From: Paraphysomonas bandaiensis
Lineage: Eukaryota > Chrysophyceae
Direction: 5' to 3'
Assembly (NCBI GenBank): GCA_965644295.1
Contig: CBFFRP010000146.1
Span: forward strand, 124,001-188,000
Length of the DNA stretch: 64,000 nt
A program made the translations under genes and the position numbers. The first letter of the stretch is position 1. Each line of letters starts with the position of its first letter. The notes under the pieces are model-generated. The model ran no database searches. It saw only the letters and a list, made by a program, of their open reading frames with translations, and was not told the DNA's origin. Shown piece after piece: positions 34,401 through 45,804 of the stretch.

Positions 34401-36173
34401 AAACACACCCTACCTGAATGGAACCGCCAATAAAAAGTAAAATGTCATTAGTATAACAACCATCGACCAAACTGCCCTACATACCAAACAGAACTTTAAC
34501 TCAGAGCAGTGAAATGTAAAATACGATATGTACCGAAAAATAGAATTAGGTAGAATCACAAATTTTCTCGTTTCTGGACACAAATTTAGAGCATCTCAGT
34601 AAACCTTTATCACTATACCAGTTACAACGTCTGCCATCATCTCAGCCATGCGTTTCTTTTTGCTGCTCTCTTCTATGGAAGTGCGCACTTTTAACACCCT
34701 CATGAGAAACTTCTTGTGACTCTCGATAGTAGCCTCCACAGACTGCTGCTTCGTCGACAACCATGTCTCCACATCCAACTTTCGATGGTGATCATTACTC
34801 TCTACGATCGCTTCCACTAAGGCATCGTAAGACAATACCATAACTTCTGTGTAAGCGGCCGCTTCTGCCTTTACTTCGCTAGGAGTTCCAAATAAGAGCT
34901 GAAAGTCGCCAATAGAGTCTCCCGCCATGCAAGTAAAGAGAGCACTCCGCGAACCCTCTACTTTAACTTCAATTCTACCTGATCTCACCAACAACAACTC
35001 TCTCCTACGCTCAGATTGAAAGAAGACGACAGCACCCGGGGCGTACGTGCGGAAAGTAAGTTTCTCGGTGGCAAGATTAACGAGGCGAACGGGCATATGC
35101 TCGAAGAAAGGAACAGTAGAAAGATGAGCGGCATATGTACGCTTTATCTCTCGTAAAAGAGGACGAGGAATATCACAAAGGAATTCACATTCCAATTGTC
35201 CGCACTGACGAGTGAATAGGAAGTTAAATAATCCGTCGACGCGAAGTCGAAGTTCGTCAGGTACATCTCGCAGAGCCAACAATGTTTTCAATGTTGCCAT
35301 CTCACTACGAAAGAACTTAGTAGAAACATCCTTGTTGGAAAGAAGTGAGGTAATAGAAGAAATAAGAAATCCATAAAAAAGCGACCCATTAAGTATAAGG
35401 AACATCGCGAAAACGATTTCCACGTTGTTGACAGGGCTGATATCGCCGAATCCAATAGTGAAAAGTGTCTGCACGACAAAGTGTAACGACCGAACATATG
35501 CGGAGAGAGTGCTACTACTATTCAAATACTCATCTTCAGCAACCCAGGCATTTTTATGGGGACAGGTTCCTCTATGCGGGCATGATATATAAAACCATAG
35601 GCTAGCAAAGGTAGACAAGTGGATAGTGGTCAGGACAAACGTGAACAGCACTCGAGAAAGGGTGTCGTTTACGAGGGCATTAATGTCCTTGAATTTGCTT
35701 TTGAGAGAGTAATATAAGCGAACAACGTTAATAGTTTTGATCATACGTGGAATGCAAAGCAAAGCTAGGCGTGACCCTCTGACACTTGCGGCCTTAGCTA
35801 CCGGCACACCCACGAGTGGAAACACTGCGATCATATCAACTGCAAATGACACAACGTCCATTTTCGAACTCTCTACAATGCCCTGTCGTTGTAAGGGTTT
35901 ACGGGAGGCATTGCGGTATGGCGAGAACTGAAGAAGTTGAACTAGTAACTCTATAAAGCAGAACACATCACAGCATATTCCCAGCACTGCTACCCCGTTA
36001 TCCAGAACAACATCCTGAATAATACATACAATCACCGGCGTTATCAAGCATGTGATCCATGAAAATAAAAACTTTAGAAGGATCCAATACTTTTCTAATC
36101 GAGCAGGACCTCGACTAGCCCCTCGCAACTCTCTTGCGGGTATAACACGTGCTTTCCTCCTAATAGAACGCAT
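28479..36173 (-). CDS. Pseudotetrameric cyclic-nucleotide-gated K+ channel (CNGK type): four channel repeats in one 2366-aa chain
   Basis: Thirteen exons (36173-34619, 34573-34414, 34357-34067, 34025-32372, 32321-32269, 32211-32183, 32135-31960, 31910-31736, 31680-31543, 31496-29215, 29154-29000, 28947-28608, 28571-28479) join in phase over introns of 36-60 nt to 2366 residues. The chain has four S1-S6 units, each with a K+-type pore: TIGFGD (about 241), TVGYGD (about 752), TVGYGD (about 1280) and TVGYGN (about 1760). CNBD-like domains follow each pore (about 360-470, 900-1000, 1400-1500; a reduced one after repeat 4). A C2-like region (GKLVTVKLGAL, IWNETFTFHAP, about 1935-2050) and a basic Ser-rich tail follow. 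Sea-urchin CNGK, a cGMP-gated K+ channel of sperm, has this four-in-one layout. Only CNBD2 keeps an Arg at the usual phosphate-binding spot (NFRAEAY). The start ATG lies just before S1 with no acceptor upstream. Confidence 0.9.
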
Positions 36174-37053
36174 ATCTCTCTTCTAATGAAAAGAAACTTT
36201 ATATTACATGTAATGTATTGTGATTTCATCTCTTCTATATCCTCCACAAATAATAATAATTAAAGATACTATAATATGGGCAGGTGGCCGAGGTCTTGGA
36301 ATTAGTCCTAATTATATATGAAACTATCCAGTCATTCCTATGATATCATACGTACCGTCTACACTGCTGTATACATACATACATAGCTATAGTATGTACA
36401 CTATGTGAGCACTATATATGCTTTACTGACCAATTGTTTGCCTATAAATTATTATATTAATATTTTATTGGTTCACTGTATATGAAGTAGTGTACAGTAT
36501 ATATCCCACTTCTTGGATATGTTTTCAAAATGAAAACTGAAAATGATCCAACCGTTGAAGATGACATTTCAAATACAAGTATATTATATTTGATTCTTTT
36601 TTGAAGAAATTCGAAGTCATTTTAACCGTACTACAAAAACAGATGTACAGTAGTGTATACATACATACATACATCCCTCTGTATGAGTGTATGTATAGAT
36701 CTCATACAGCAGTATGTATGTACAGCAGTGTATATATAGGGAGATGAGTAGATGTGTGTAGACATATGAATCTACCGTACATATCACACCATACCTAAAC
36801 CCATCAAGAATCAAACTACCTCTTCAATTCAAACGAAATCCAATCCAATCCTATTATTCATAGGGATAATCTGAATGTTTTACTAAGAGAATAACACTGT
36901 ATTTCGTATTAATACACGGATCCATCATCTCTGCTCTATAGTCACAGTGTCTCCTCTCCTCACCCAGTAGTTACATACCCAACCATCACTAGTTGAGGTG
37001 TATGTCGAGACTATACTTATCTTCTATAGATATTTACTAGTGTTACTTTAGTA
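36174..37053. other. Divergent intergenic region
   Basis: No gene. It lies between the divergent channel and MYB genes, and carries several TACTGCTGTA/TACAGCAGTA motifs (36363, 36706, 36724) and a short (ACAT)n run near 36656. A stretch at about 36283 (GTGGCCGAGGTCTTGG) recalls the start of a type II tRNA, but no full cloverleaf follows. Confidence 0.45.
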
Positions 37054-39200
37054 ATGTCTAATTCAGACAGGTGAGTTATATATATGTGTGTGTTATATAT
37101 GGGGTTATGACTATTATAGACGCGTATGGGCAAAGGAAGAAGATGAGGCTATCAGAGCACTTGTTGCGAAATATGGCACGAAGACATGGTCAGTCATTGC
37201 TGAGCAAATTGTTAAAGAATATGACATTGAAGGAAGAACTGGGAAGCAGTGTCGGGAGAGGTGGCACAATCATCTCGGTACGTTCTTTCATTTATAATAT
37301 ACTTATAATGCTAATACTACTGGATACTATAGACCCTAATATCAATAAAAATTCTTGGACTGAAGAGGAGGAAAAGATAATGTCGGAAGCTCACAAAGAA
37401 CTAGGGAACCGTTGGTCAGAAATCGCAAAGCGGCTTCCAGGGAGAACTGACAATCACGTAAAGAATCACTGGTATTCCTTCATGCGTCGGAATGTACGCC
37501 GCCTAAACCGCGAGGTTGGCAATGTAGCGGGATCGCATGCCAAAGCGGAGAAGGCTGCGGCAGCAGCTGCTGCCGCAGAGAACGGCGGCGACAAAAATTC
37601 TACTGAGAAGCCTGCTACCGCTAAGAAGGCCAACAAGTCTCGTAAGGCCGCAAATTTAGCAGGTATAGAGTGGTAATATTGCATCCTTGTCTGACTGGTA
37701 ATGGTTGGTTCTATAGAATTACAGCGTTACTTCAGAGCAGCTGCTGAAGCAGCTCATGAAGTGCTGGCGGAGCAAGGTGCGTCCGGTATGGACAGCTGCG
37801 GAGATGTGGCGAAGCTGACAGAATCTGATGGCAAGGCTCTGGACTCGCCAAGTAGGATGGTGGCGCTCAACCTTGCAAACGGCAATCCGCTCTTTAGGTG
37901 ATTTACAAATGACATTAAATTCATGTGCATACCTGACAAGTGTCTTGTTGGCAGGGAAAAGCTGAAACAGAAGCTGGATATTACAGGAACATCTGGAGAG
38001 GGTGTTGATAATATGAGCGGGCACAGTTTTTCATCTTCTTTTGATTCGAGCACAGCGTCCTCTGCTGCAGTGGCTGAAGCGGTAGACAGTGCGACCAAGG
38101 CTCAGGCAGCCACAAAAAAAGAACCAAAGTCCAAGAAAGAACGATCTTCTGTGGGTAAGGCTAGCCGCCCCCCGAAGATGCGACAAAAGAAGTACAGAGG
38201 AACTGACGGAGATGGTGATAAGGATGACGGCAAAGAAACAGATGCAAACGGATCAATTATAAAACGGCGTAGAAAGACAGAACTTCAGATACAGGTGAGG
38301 GATACGCCATTTCCAAGATAAATGTTACAAGATCTATTGCTTGTGCTGTAGGTGGAGCCGACAGCTCCCCCGGTCGCACCATTGCATTCACTCGCATTCA
38401 ATGACATGGGTCCACCTGACGACACGCCGCGCAAGGCATTCAAGTTTAAGGCTGGTAAAGACAGCTTGCTTAATGCCCCCCTGGAGTCTCCGCTGTCACT
38501 TGACAAGCATGTCAGTTTTGACGGTAGCTTCAACATAGCTGCCGATACACCCACTCTTTCGAAGTTGATGAATCTAATTCCTCAGAACAGCTCCAAGCCT
38601 GGATCAACTCTTACCAGCGACTCTCTGCGATTTGACTTTGACGAGATCGTACAGCACTTTCCTTCCCCACGGGCAGGCTTCCCATCACCCCGTAATGCCG
38701 GCTTTCAGTCACCCAGAGTGAGTGACCTCCCGTCATCCACATGGCACGGGCTTAATATGGATAGTACAACAAGTATAGGGTCTATCGGGACAAGCTTTTT
38801 TAACTTCCCTGATAGTGCCAGTGGTGTAGGACCTGGGGTGTTTAGCAGCAAGGGTGATATGCCCCTCACTTCCACAACGTCAGCTGGTAGCAAACGAAGC
38901 TCACGTGAGTTGTCTACGCCGGGTGGGGGAACTGGGGATGATTTTGGTCTCGCTCTCATGTCCCCGAAATCCCCGAAGCTGACACCCTTGTCCTCAGCCG
39001 GTAGCGTGACCCCAGGGTCTGTAGGTCTGATCAGTTCTAGTGGTGGATTCACACCGCGTGTCGCACTCGGCACTGGAGGATCAACCCCTAATTCGTTCGA
39101 TGTAGGAGAACACGGAAAGTTCGGGTCGATGAAGAGTCGCCGTCATACACCCACTATAGAGGAAGAGTGTGCTCTTCTAGACAACACAGATGAATCCTGA
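37054..39200 (+). CDS. R2R3-type MYB transcription factor, 624 aa
   Basis: Six exons (37054-37070, 37120-37277, 37333-37662, 37717-37897, 37955-38294, 38352-39200) give 624 residues; exon 1 is only 17 nt (MSNSDR). Two MYB repeats open the protein: residues about 7-58 ([18 protein letters not shown] ... [16 protein letters not shown]) and about 59-112 ([18 protein letters not shown] ... [17 protein letters not shown]), each with the spaced aromatic residues of the fold. These match the c-Myb R2 and R3 repeats, so sequence-specific DNA binding is expected. The rest is low complexity: an Ala run, a Lys-rich stretch (IIKRRRKTE, nuclear-localisation-like), and a long Ser/Pro/Gly-rich C-terminus with many SP and TP sites (for example [20 protein letters not shown]), probable sites for proline-directed kinases. 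Last exon ends in TGA. Confidence 0.9.
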
Positions 39201-40925
39201 GACTCCCTTCACGGCAGAGCAGTCACTGTTTATGTCTTATACGCATGGCGTGGTCTGCCCTTATGGCACTCACCTGTCGAAGCCTGGACTGTTTAGCGGT
39301 GTAGTAGTATATATTATTTCCAATCCATCAATGTTTCATAGACAAGAATGTTGCCATGTTGTTCCACCCTCCTGTGATCCAGGACTTTGTGCCATCCTTG
39401 TATATGCGTATGCTATTTCCATTGTTCATCAATCACAATTCTAAGTAGAATAAGAACTGAAAATAATTCAAAGAAAAAATATAATAAAATCGAAGTTACT
39501 TCTTACTTCTTATGTCCACCGTGAAAGTGTAGTATTAGTCGTTGGAGTACAATCGTGCAGATCAAATCGTACACGTATGCATCGCTGTGGTTGTTTCAAG
39601 TTACCGCTCTTTGCGTGCTCCTATCACTAGCTACTGTAGTGAATGTCTTATTATTTGCAATAGGCGTTTAAGTGTCTGGTCAACCACTTTCGTTCTATCA
39701 CTCATAGCACACGCAGTGAACAAGCAGAATGTTGATACACCTGACATCTGCTGACTTCAGAATTTTTGAGTCCTGAAGGTGAAGAGCCCGGATGCTTGAC
39801 TTCAGTAGGCAGCCCGGCAGCCCAATACCCTGGTTACCCTTCAACTGGGCCTAGTCCTGAATCCTGAATGCCGGTAATATATTTGTCCTTACTAAATTTA
39901 ACCGACATTCCTACTAATTTTGCGGACAGCTGAGCCTACTAAAGTTTTCAGACATTTCTACTATAAGTTAAGAATTTTGTTCGATTCTATTAAATTTATG
40001 TACGGCTCGACTTAGTAGGAACATCTGCAAAATTTAGCAGGAACTAATGACACTTTTTGCTTTAGTAATACCAAATAGAAAATTTAGCAGGTTTAAAATG
40101 ACACCGTCCCAGATGCCTGTTTCTATTCGCCAGAGCCCAAACTTATATTATAGTGTCCTTTGTATCACACAAGCATTTGTCTATGAGTGGACAGAATATT
40201 ATCTGCTGTCTGTATGTGCGTCTCACGTTAGTTTACCGGATAAATATCTCCTGTACTTATCCCCCAGAACACCAGGAAAGGTACGAGTTTGACTTCGTTG
40301 AAGGCTCACTATTATACGTAAATAAAAAGCTATTATCAATTAAATGCTATTTGATACTCTAAACTACTTACTTAAGTAGCAGGTATGTATTAGTTGTCAA
40401 ACATTGCTAGCAAATTGTCTCTTCATTCCAGGGGTGACAATTTATTAGTAAAATGATACGTAGCTCATAAAAAGATAGTAAAAAGATTATGCAACCTAAT
40501 CTAATTGGTTGAGTTGCCTAGTCAAAGCTGAAATTATGAATTATTAAATGTCTAATTTTTTCAACCACTTGACCAGCTTTTGATACCAATATCGGTGTGA
40601 CTAGGAAATTACACCCACAACAATAGACCCCAAAATGTCGAGGAAATATATCTTGTGCTAATCAGTCATAACAATCATAGCTCTACTGTTATTAATCTTT
40701 CAACATTATTGATATTTCCTATGTACATATTACTTTGGTTCTGTGAACAGAAGGTATACCACCACTTACTTCTCCTATATCCTATACATACCAAAGCAAA
40801 CGTAGGTGATAGCATGTGCTGGAAAACATATATTTCTGAAGATTATGTTTACACTTATTTTTATCAAGCAGTCTATATATATATATATAACTGCACTTTC
40901 ACATTGCAAACTCAGCGAAAAGTTC
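39201..40925. other. Intergenic region with element debris
   Basis: No gene. At 39636-39695 lies a tiny LINE tail (GTAGTGAATGTCT ... GCAATAGGCGTT ... CAACCACTTTCGTTCT) matching both ends of the fragment at 61580-61769. At about 39903-40060 an imperfect inverted repeat (TTCCTACTAATTTTGCGGAC with GCAAAATTTAGCAGGAAC) looks like a foldback or MITE. The remainder is AT-rich and featureless. Confidence 0.45.
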
Positions 40926-42922
40926 TTAGAACATCTCATTGGCAAGAAACTTGTCAAACATTTCAATAGCATATCCAGGCTGCATTTGAGGGACCATATG
41001 CCCAGCACCATTTATAGTAATGAACTGGAACTTATCGTAGGTGATGGCATATCCCGCTTTGTGCATTCCGTGAGTACTATCTGGCTTTGCAAACCACTGG
41101 TGCCAACCTTGCACCATCGTAAAATTCAAATCGCGTGTCCAAGTCTCGGACCCCACATATGGTATACATGCATCCGTATCCCCAGAATATATGAGCATCT
41201 GATAATCATTAATCAGTTCTTTGTACAGTGGCATGAGGTCCCCCGCCGTTTTAGTATAAACCATTCCCACAGTATCAGGAATAACATGCAGAGCTTCCAT
41301 CACAGAAGGTTCAGCTAACCAGGCATTCATTCCCTGGTGACCCCCACATACGTAGTCATTCATTTCATCAGAGTACCCAGCAGACACATAAAACGAGTTT
41401 TCAGTTGTGACTTTAACACTACTTTCAGCCATGCGTTGGTATAAGTGGGACAGAGAAAGCCGTCTACGACGATTGTCACTTCCACACTCATCGTATATAT
41501 TATACCTGTAAATACATGCCGACTAATATTAGTGCAAAACAGAATCATTATACTTTTGAACTGTACTTACACATCGAAGTCGCCCATCTGTTCATACATT
41601 TCGTCAATCTTCTCCGAGCAACTGTATGAAGCGTTAGTGGAGTACGAAAAATACCGTAGTGATTATGATGATTACCTATCAGTGAGTGTAGACCAGTCAC
41701 CACAGGCATCTACTATTTGTTTGTAGAGTGGCTGAGAGTACATTCCGTGACCATAGTAAAAATCCGCAAGGTATTTCTTCTGCTCAGCACCATGCGCACA
41801 AGTACCCACCGTTGTTCCCCAGCACCCATTCCCAACCTAAATAAAACTAATATTAATTCACACATAAAATGTTTATATAGTATATATTGTAAAACACCAA
41901 TAATAGGGGAAATTACAGCATATAAGGACACTGTATATATAACAAGAAACAATACCTACCGCGGCACCAATTAGGTTAATTTTTCCATTTAGCGAGTCTG
42001 ACTTGATTTGATCCATCATCATTGGAATATAGATACCAGCATAAGACTCTCCAGTAATGTAAAATTTATTTACACGAAACTCAGGAAAGTCCTGGAACCA
42101 GTTCACCAAGAATTCATAGGCATCCAATGCAGTACTTTCGTCCTACACAAAATCATCTTAATACTGGTGATAAGAAACTTCGCCACAAGTGCGCCAATAA
42201 AATAGTGTACACCACCATACCGTATTTTGACACTCCTCTTCTGTCGTCGCGTTATCACAATAGGAAAATCCAACTCCTTTAGGGGACTCAAGGTATAGCA
42301 TATTAGCCCTCGTCGTCCACCCATAGGGGTTATAAAACACCTGACAATTTTACATTTAAGTATATCATAATTCGTTTATAATAAAACCTGAGGAATTCCA
42401 TCAACAGGATCGGTTAGAGAGTAATCATTCGTAGAAATTTGACCATTTTCACTGTACATGACGTTAGGATTCATCATGATATAGTTCGTATTGCGCATCT
42501 CACATCAACATTCCAATGAGTGAAGATGAACCAGGGCCACCTTTTTCACCATAAATCAGAAGAATTACATTTTGAAATACTTATTTACCATTTAACCTGC
42601 AATACATATGAATAGAGACATAAATAAAAGAGATGATGACATACCATAACACAAGTGGGTCATTAGTCGGATCATTCTAACAGCACCATATGAATAATCA
42701 ACACACACAGAGATAATCAATACACAAACATACCTCTGATTCAATGAAATAATAATGAAGGTGTCCAGGTACACCAGATAGATTTCCTATCGGGACATAT
42801 CCAGAGTAATGATTAGATGGGAGCTCTCCAACATAACCCGGCAGTTGATCGACTTTATCTGCTGGTACAGCTGATTGACTCACGCCAATATATGCTATTA
42901 ATACTGTCAGAGATACGATCAT
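40926..42922 (-). CDS. Serine carboxypeptidase, peptidase family S10, with apparent +1 frameshift
   Basis: About nine exons on the minus strand (42922-42734, 42676-42645, 42596-42589, 42540-42388, 42340-42221, 42142-41960, 41836-41676, 41621-41571, 41505-40926) encode roughly 490 residues. A signal peptide opens it ([17 protein letters not shown]). The family hallmarks are LWLNGGPGSSS (oxyanion region), [12 protein letters not shown] with the nucleophile Ser, [10 protein letters not shown] with the Asp, and INGAGHMVP with the His; all three catalytic residues are present. Exon 3 is an 8-nt microexon that completes LWLNG. Exon 4 has one base too many near 42497-42510: GMLM is followed by TGA in frame, and the homologous sequence continues one base later ([12 protein letters not shown]). 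This is either a sequencing error, a recent inactivating mutation or an unseen splice. A lysosome/vacuole-type acid carboxypeptidase, secretory route. Confidence 0.85.
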
Positions 42923-44447
42923 CTTAAATGTACGGTACGTATATATATGGCTGATTTGTGGTTAATAGAACCAACTATACACACACACATACATACATGA
43001 ATATGCTAACACACAAACATATGGTATGAGTGTGGTAAGAGCAAATTATGTTATGGTATTCCATAAAGAGGGGATATTATTGGCTAAACAATGCGATACT
43101 GCTGTACTATACTCTGTACTGTGTATGTAGGTGTGTGTGACATAGCAGTATAATTCATGTAACATCAACATATACAGCGAGTATACCTCTATATACAGTA
43201 TGTATACATATGTATGCATATACTGCTGTATATATATATGTGTATGTACATAGGTAGCTATATGTACAGAGTATGTCCAGCAACCACTTCACGTTTGTGT
43301 TTACAGTGTGGTTCAGATCATTGAAAATAGCAGAATCCGTTAGATCAACCATGGTTACAAGGAGGCCTACCAAGACATTTTGCAGAGCTAATGCTACCCA
43401 GTTCCAGGGAGTTAATCTCTAACTGATTCTACTATGAACAAACCACGCAGCAAAGACAAACGTGAAGTGCCTAGAAGATAACGTAGCCATACCGCTTGAT
43501 TGGCCTTCTCAATCTCCCTATTCGAACCCTATAGAAAGCCGTTGGTCCATCCTTGACCTCCACCTAATATGAACCGGTGATGAGGGCTGGAAATTGATGG
43601 AGTTAGTTGAAAGTATTCCCCGTAGATTTAAAGCTGTCACAAAAATATTAGCGAGTGATATTTTAACGGTTTCTCATGTTTTGAGTTATAAAAGTTTTAG
43701 TTTTAGATAGTTTTTCGTTCCAAAAAACGGTATAGCTTATTCGATGCGCACGATAAAACTAGTCTAAAAACATGTCAATCATATTTCTAGAGTTGTTATA
43801 TGCAGAAGGGGCATTATATCTTTTCTATAGTGTATGCACATGTACTTGCTGCTGTATGTATGTATCTTGTTGAGATGGTTATATACAATATGTTTCAGTG
43901 GTAAAGCATTGTATTGAGAACAAATCAGTGTGCAGCCTATACATATGAATGACTAATATTTGTTACCATTTCATGTTGCTTTTAAGCAGTGTATATTATA
44001 TATATTTTCAATGACAGCTGTTTTTTACTTTATATTTGCCCTGGACCTACTGTATCGCATTTCTTATCACTAGCTCTAGTTCAAACCAAAAGAGATAAAT
44101 ATAAAGAATAACTTCAGTGTTTGTGGTCAGGTTTATCATAGATTAGCACAGAGCATAGTATAAACCGAAGTAGGCAGTGTACGCCTTCTGTTCTTCACAT
44201 AAAATTATATTTCTTTAGACCTCTGAGGCGTGTCTTGGTAATAGTTCATATAATAACAGTATATATGATATATGCAGTTGACATAGGGTGGTGACTGGAT
44301 AACAACACATAATAAATTAGTATAACGTTACTGTCGAACCGCCAGGCTACAAAAAGTATTGCCATTAGGGTTTGTTGTCCAAACTCTAATGATTTCAATT
44401 TCAAAATAATTGACTATCAATTGATACGCAGTCTAGAGAGCTAGTAT
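42923..44447. other. Intergenic region with transposase relic
   Basis: No functional gene. Besides the Tc1/mariner relic at about 43300-43690 it holds AT-rich DNA with TACTGCTGTA motifs (43092, 43222, 43850). At about 44417-44434, CAATTGATACGCAGTCTAG resembles a hAT-type terminus and may be part of an older element beside the intact one. Confidence 0.45.
43300..43690 (+). mobile_element. Tc1/mariner transposase relic
   Basis: On the plus strand the stretch around 43460-43545 encodes CLEDNVAIPLDWPSQSPYSN followed by PIESRW, the well-known Tc1/mariner motif (LDWPSQSPDLNPIENLW) that holds the last catalytic acidic residue. It is followed by LMELVESIPRRFKAVTKI, matching the C-terminal helix. Several in-frame stops show it is inactive. 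No terminal repeats were found. Confidence 0.7.
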
Positions 44448-44567
44448 CAGGGCTGCGTATCAATTAATTGATTTTCAATTAATTGCAATTAATTGTCAAT
44501 TATTGAAATTGCAATTGTTGAAATTGGGACATCGATTCATAATTGCAATTATAATTGACTCCAGCTA

Positions 44568-44779
44568 GCTTCAATTAATTGTCAATTAATTGCAATTAAT
44601 TGATATTAAAAAACCCACCTTTTTATGCTGAAAAGTTGTTAAAAAACGGCATTTTTAGTAAAAATCCAATAGAGCTTCAATTAATTGTCAAGTAATTGCA
44701 ATTAATTGATATTAAAAAACCCACCTTTTTATGCTGAAAAGTTGTTAAAAAACGGCATTTTTAGTAAAAATCCAATTTT
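44568..44779. repeat. 106-bp tandem duplication inside the hAT-like element
   Basis: Two copies begin with GCTTCAATTAATTGTCAA (44568 and 44674). They differ at a few positions and include AAAACCCACCTTTTTATGCT and AACGGCATTTTTAGTAAAAA in both. Confidence 0.85.
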
Positions 44780-45192
44780 TAGGATAAAAATCGAAGACTG
44801 GTAAAAGACTATAATATCCATAGGATTATCTCACATAGTAATTCATTTAATTAATTAGCGATAGGAGCGACAAATTGGCACCAGAAGTCATTGCACGAGT
44901 GTTATTTGAGAAAGTAAATAAATGATGATAATAATAACGAAGAGGCTGCAATAGAGATTTGTCCTGCAGGAAAAGGAGCTCCACATTTTCCGTGATTGAC
45001 CGCTACTTGCTTCTATCTAATCATATGCGATCTTTCGAGTTTGGTTCCGATGTGTTAAAAGTCTAATTGTAGGACTATCCACCTCTATATACAGAGTATA
45101 TACATGTATATTATGCCCTGTATTATAAAAATAAGTGTAGTACAATTACAGAAGTAAGGTTACACCAGCTTGACTTCCACGACGTTTGCACA

Positions 45193-45483
45193 TTGATTGA
45201 CGAACCCTTCATAATGCACCCGATTGTTGAGCGTCATCTGGGCGACAGTGCTGCTATTATTTTTAACGCTGCTTTCGAAAAGGCAGTCGTGAAGATTCAA
45301 TGTGGCAACGAAGCCGTAGCTCGGACGGCAAAGGATCAAACTAAAATATATTTGTTCGATGAGGAAGAAGAATATTATGACGGTGCGAGTCTAGCTCCGA
45401 ATGACGACGCAGCGCAACGTTTGTTTGATGGTAGCAGGCAGCGGAAGCGAGCAAGACTTAATAAGCAAACGCGTTATGGATGA
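45193..45483 (+). pseudogene. Possible hAT transposase fragment, 96 codons
   Basis: A short open frame inside the element encodes an Asp/Glu- and Arg-rich peptide (HPIVERHLGDSAAIIFNAAF; DEEEEYYDGASLAP; RQRKRARLNKQTRYG). Its GC content is higher than its surroundings, suggesting former coding sequence. Position within a hAT-type element makes a transposase remnant likely, but the diagnostic C-terminal dimerisation motif is absent and no family match is evident by eye. Confidence 0.4.
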
Positions 45484-45804
45484 AACACTTGCATAGCACA
45501 ACCAATAAGGTTGAGAGGTTGCTCAGTAGAGCTACGATTGTTATGACGGGCTTGCTCAAGAGCTTGACTCCTCAACATTTAGTGCTAATTATGATTTTCG
45601 CATGAATCGTTGCCTCTGGAATGAAATGACAGTTGAGGTAGCTATATTCGCAGCTAGTGTATTTTAGTACTAAATAATTGCAATTAATTGCAATTAATTG
45701 CAGTTAATTGCAATAGTTGAAATTGAGACAGCAAGTAATAATTGCAATTATAATTGACTACAACCTGCGTCAATTAATTGACAATTAATTGATACGCAGC
45801 CCTG

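Larger units (their letters stand above)
44448..45804. mobile_element. hAT-like DNA transposon, 1357 bp, with perfect 23-bp TIRs and 8-bp TSD
   Basis: The left end CAGGGCTGCGTATCAATTAA (44448) is the exact reverse complement of the right end, ending at 45804 with ACGCAGCCCTG; the match runs 23 bp. The element is flanked on both sides by GCTAGTAT (44440-44447 and 45805-45812), an 8-bp target duplication. Eight-base duplications and TIRs starting CAGGG are typical of hAT elements. Subterminal regions are packed with CAATTAATTG motifs. A 106-bp tandem duplication occupies about 44568-44779. Only a 96-codon frame remains inside, so the element is non-autonomous or decayed. Confidence 0.85.

Noticed and set aside
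28596-36173. Three to five separate channel genes in tandem
   Set aside because: Exon phases join throughout, no start codon or promoter-like gap lies between the repeats, and S1 of repeat 2 is found only by splicing from repeat 1.
36283-36360. tRNA-Ser/Leu-like start GTGGCCGAGGTC
   Set aside because: No anticodon arm, T-loop (GGTTCGAATCC type) or acceptor pairing follows.
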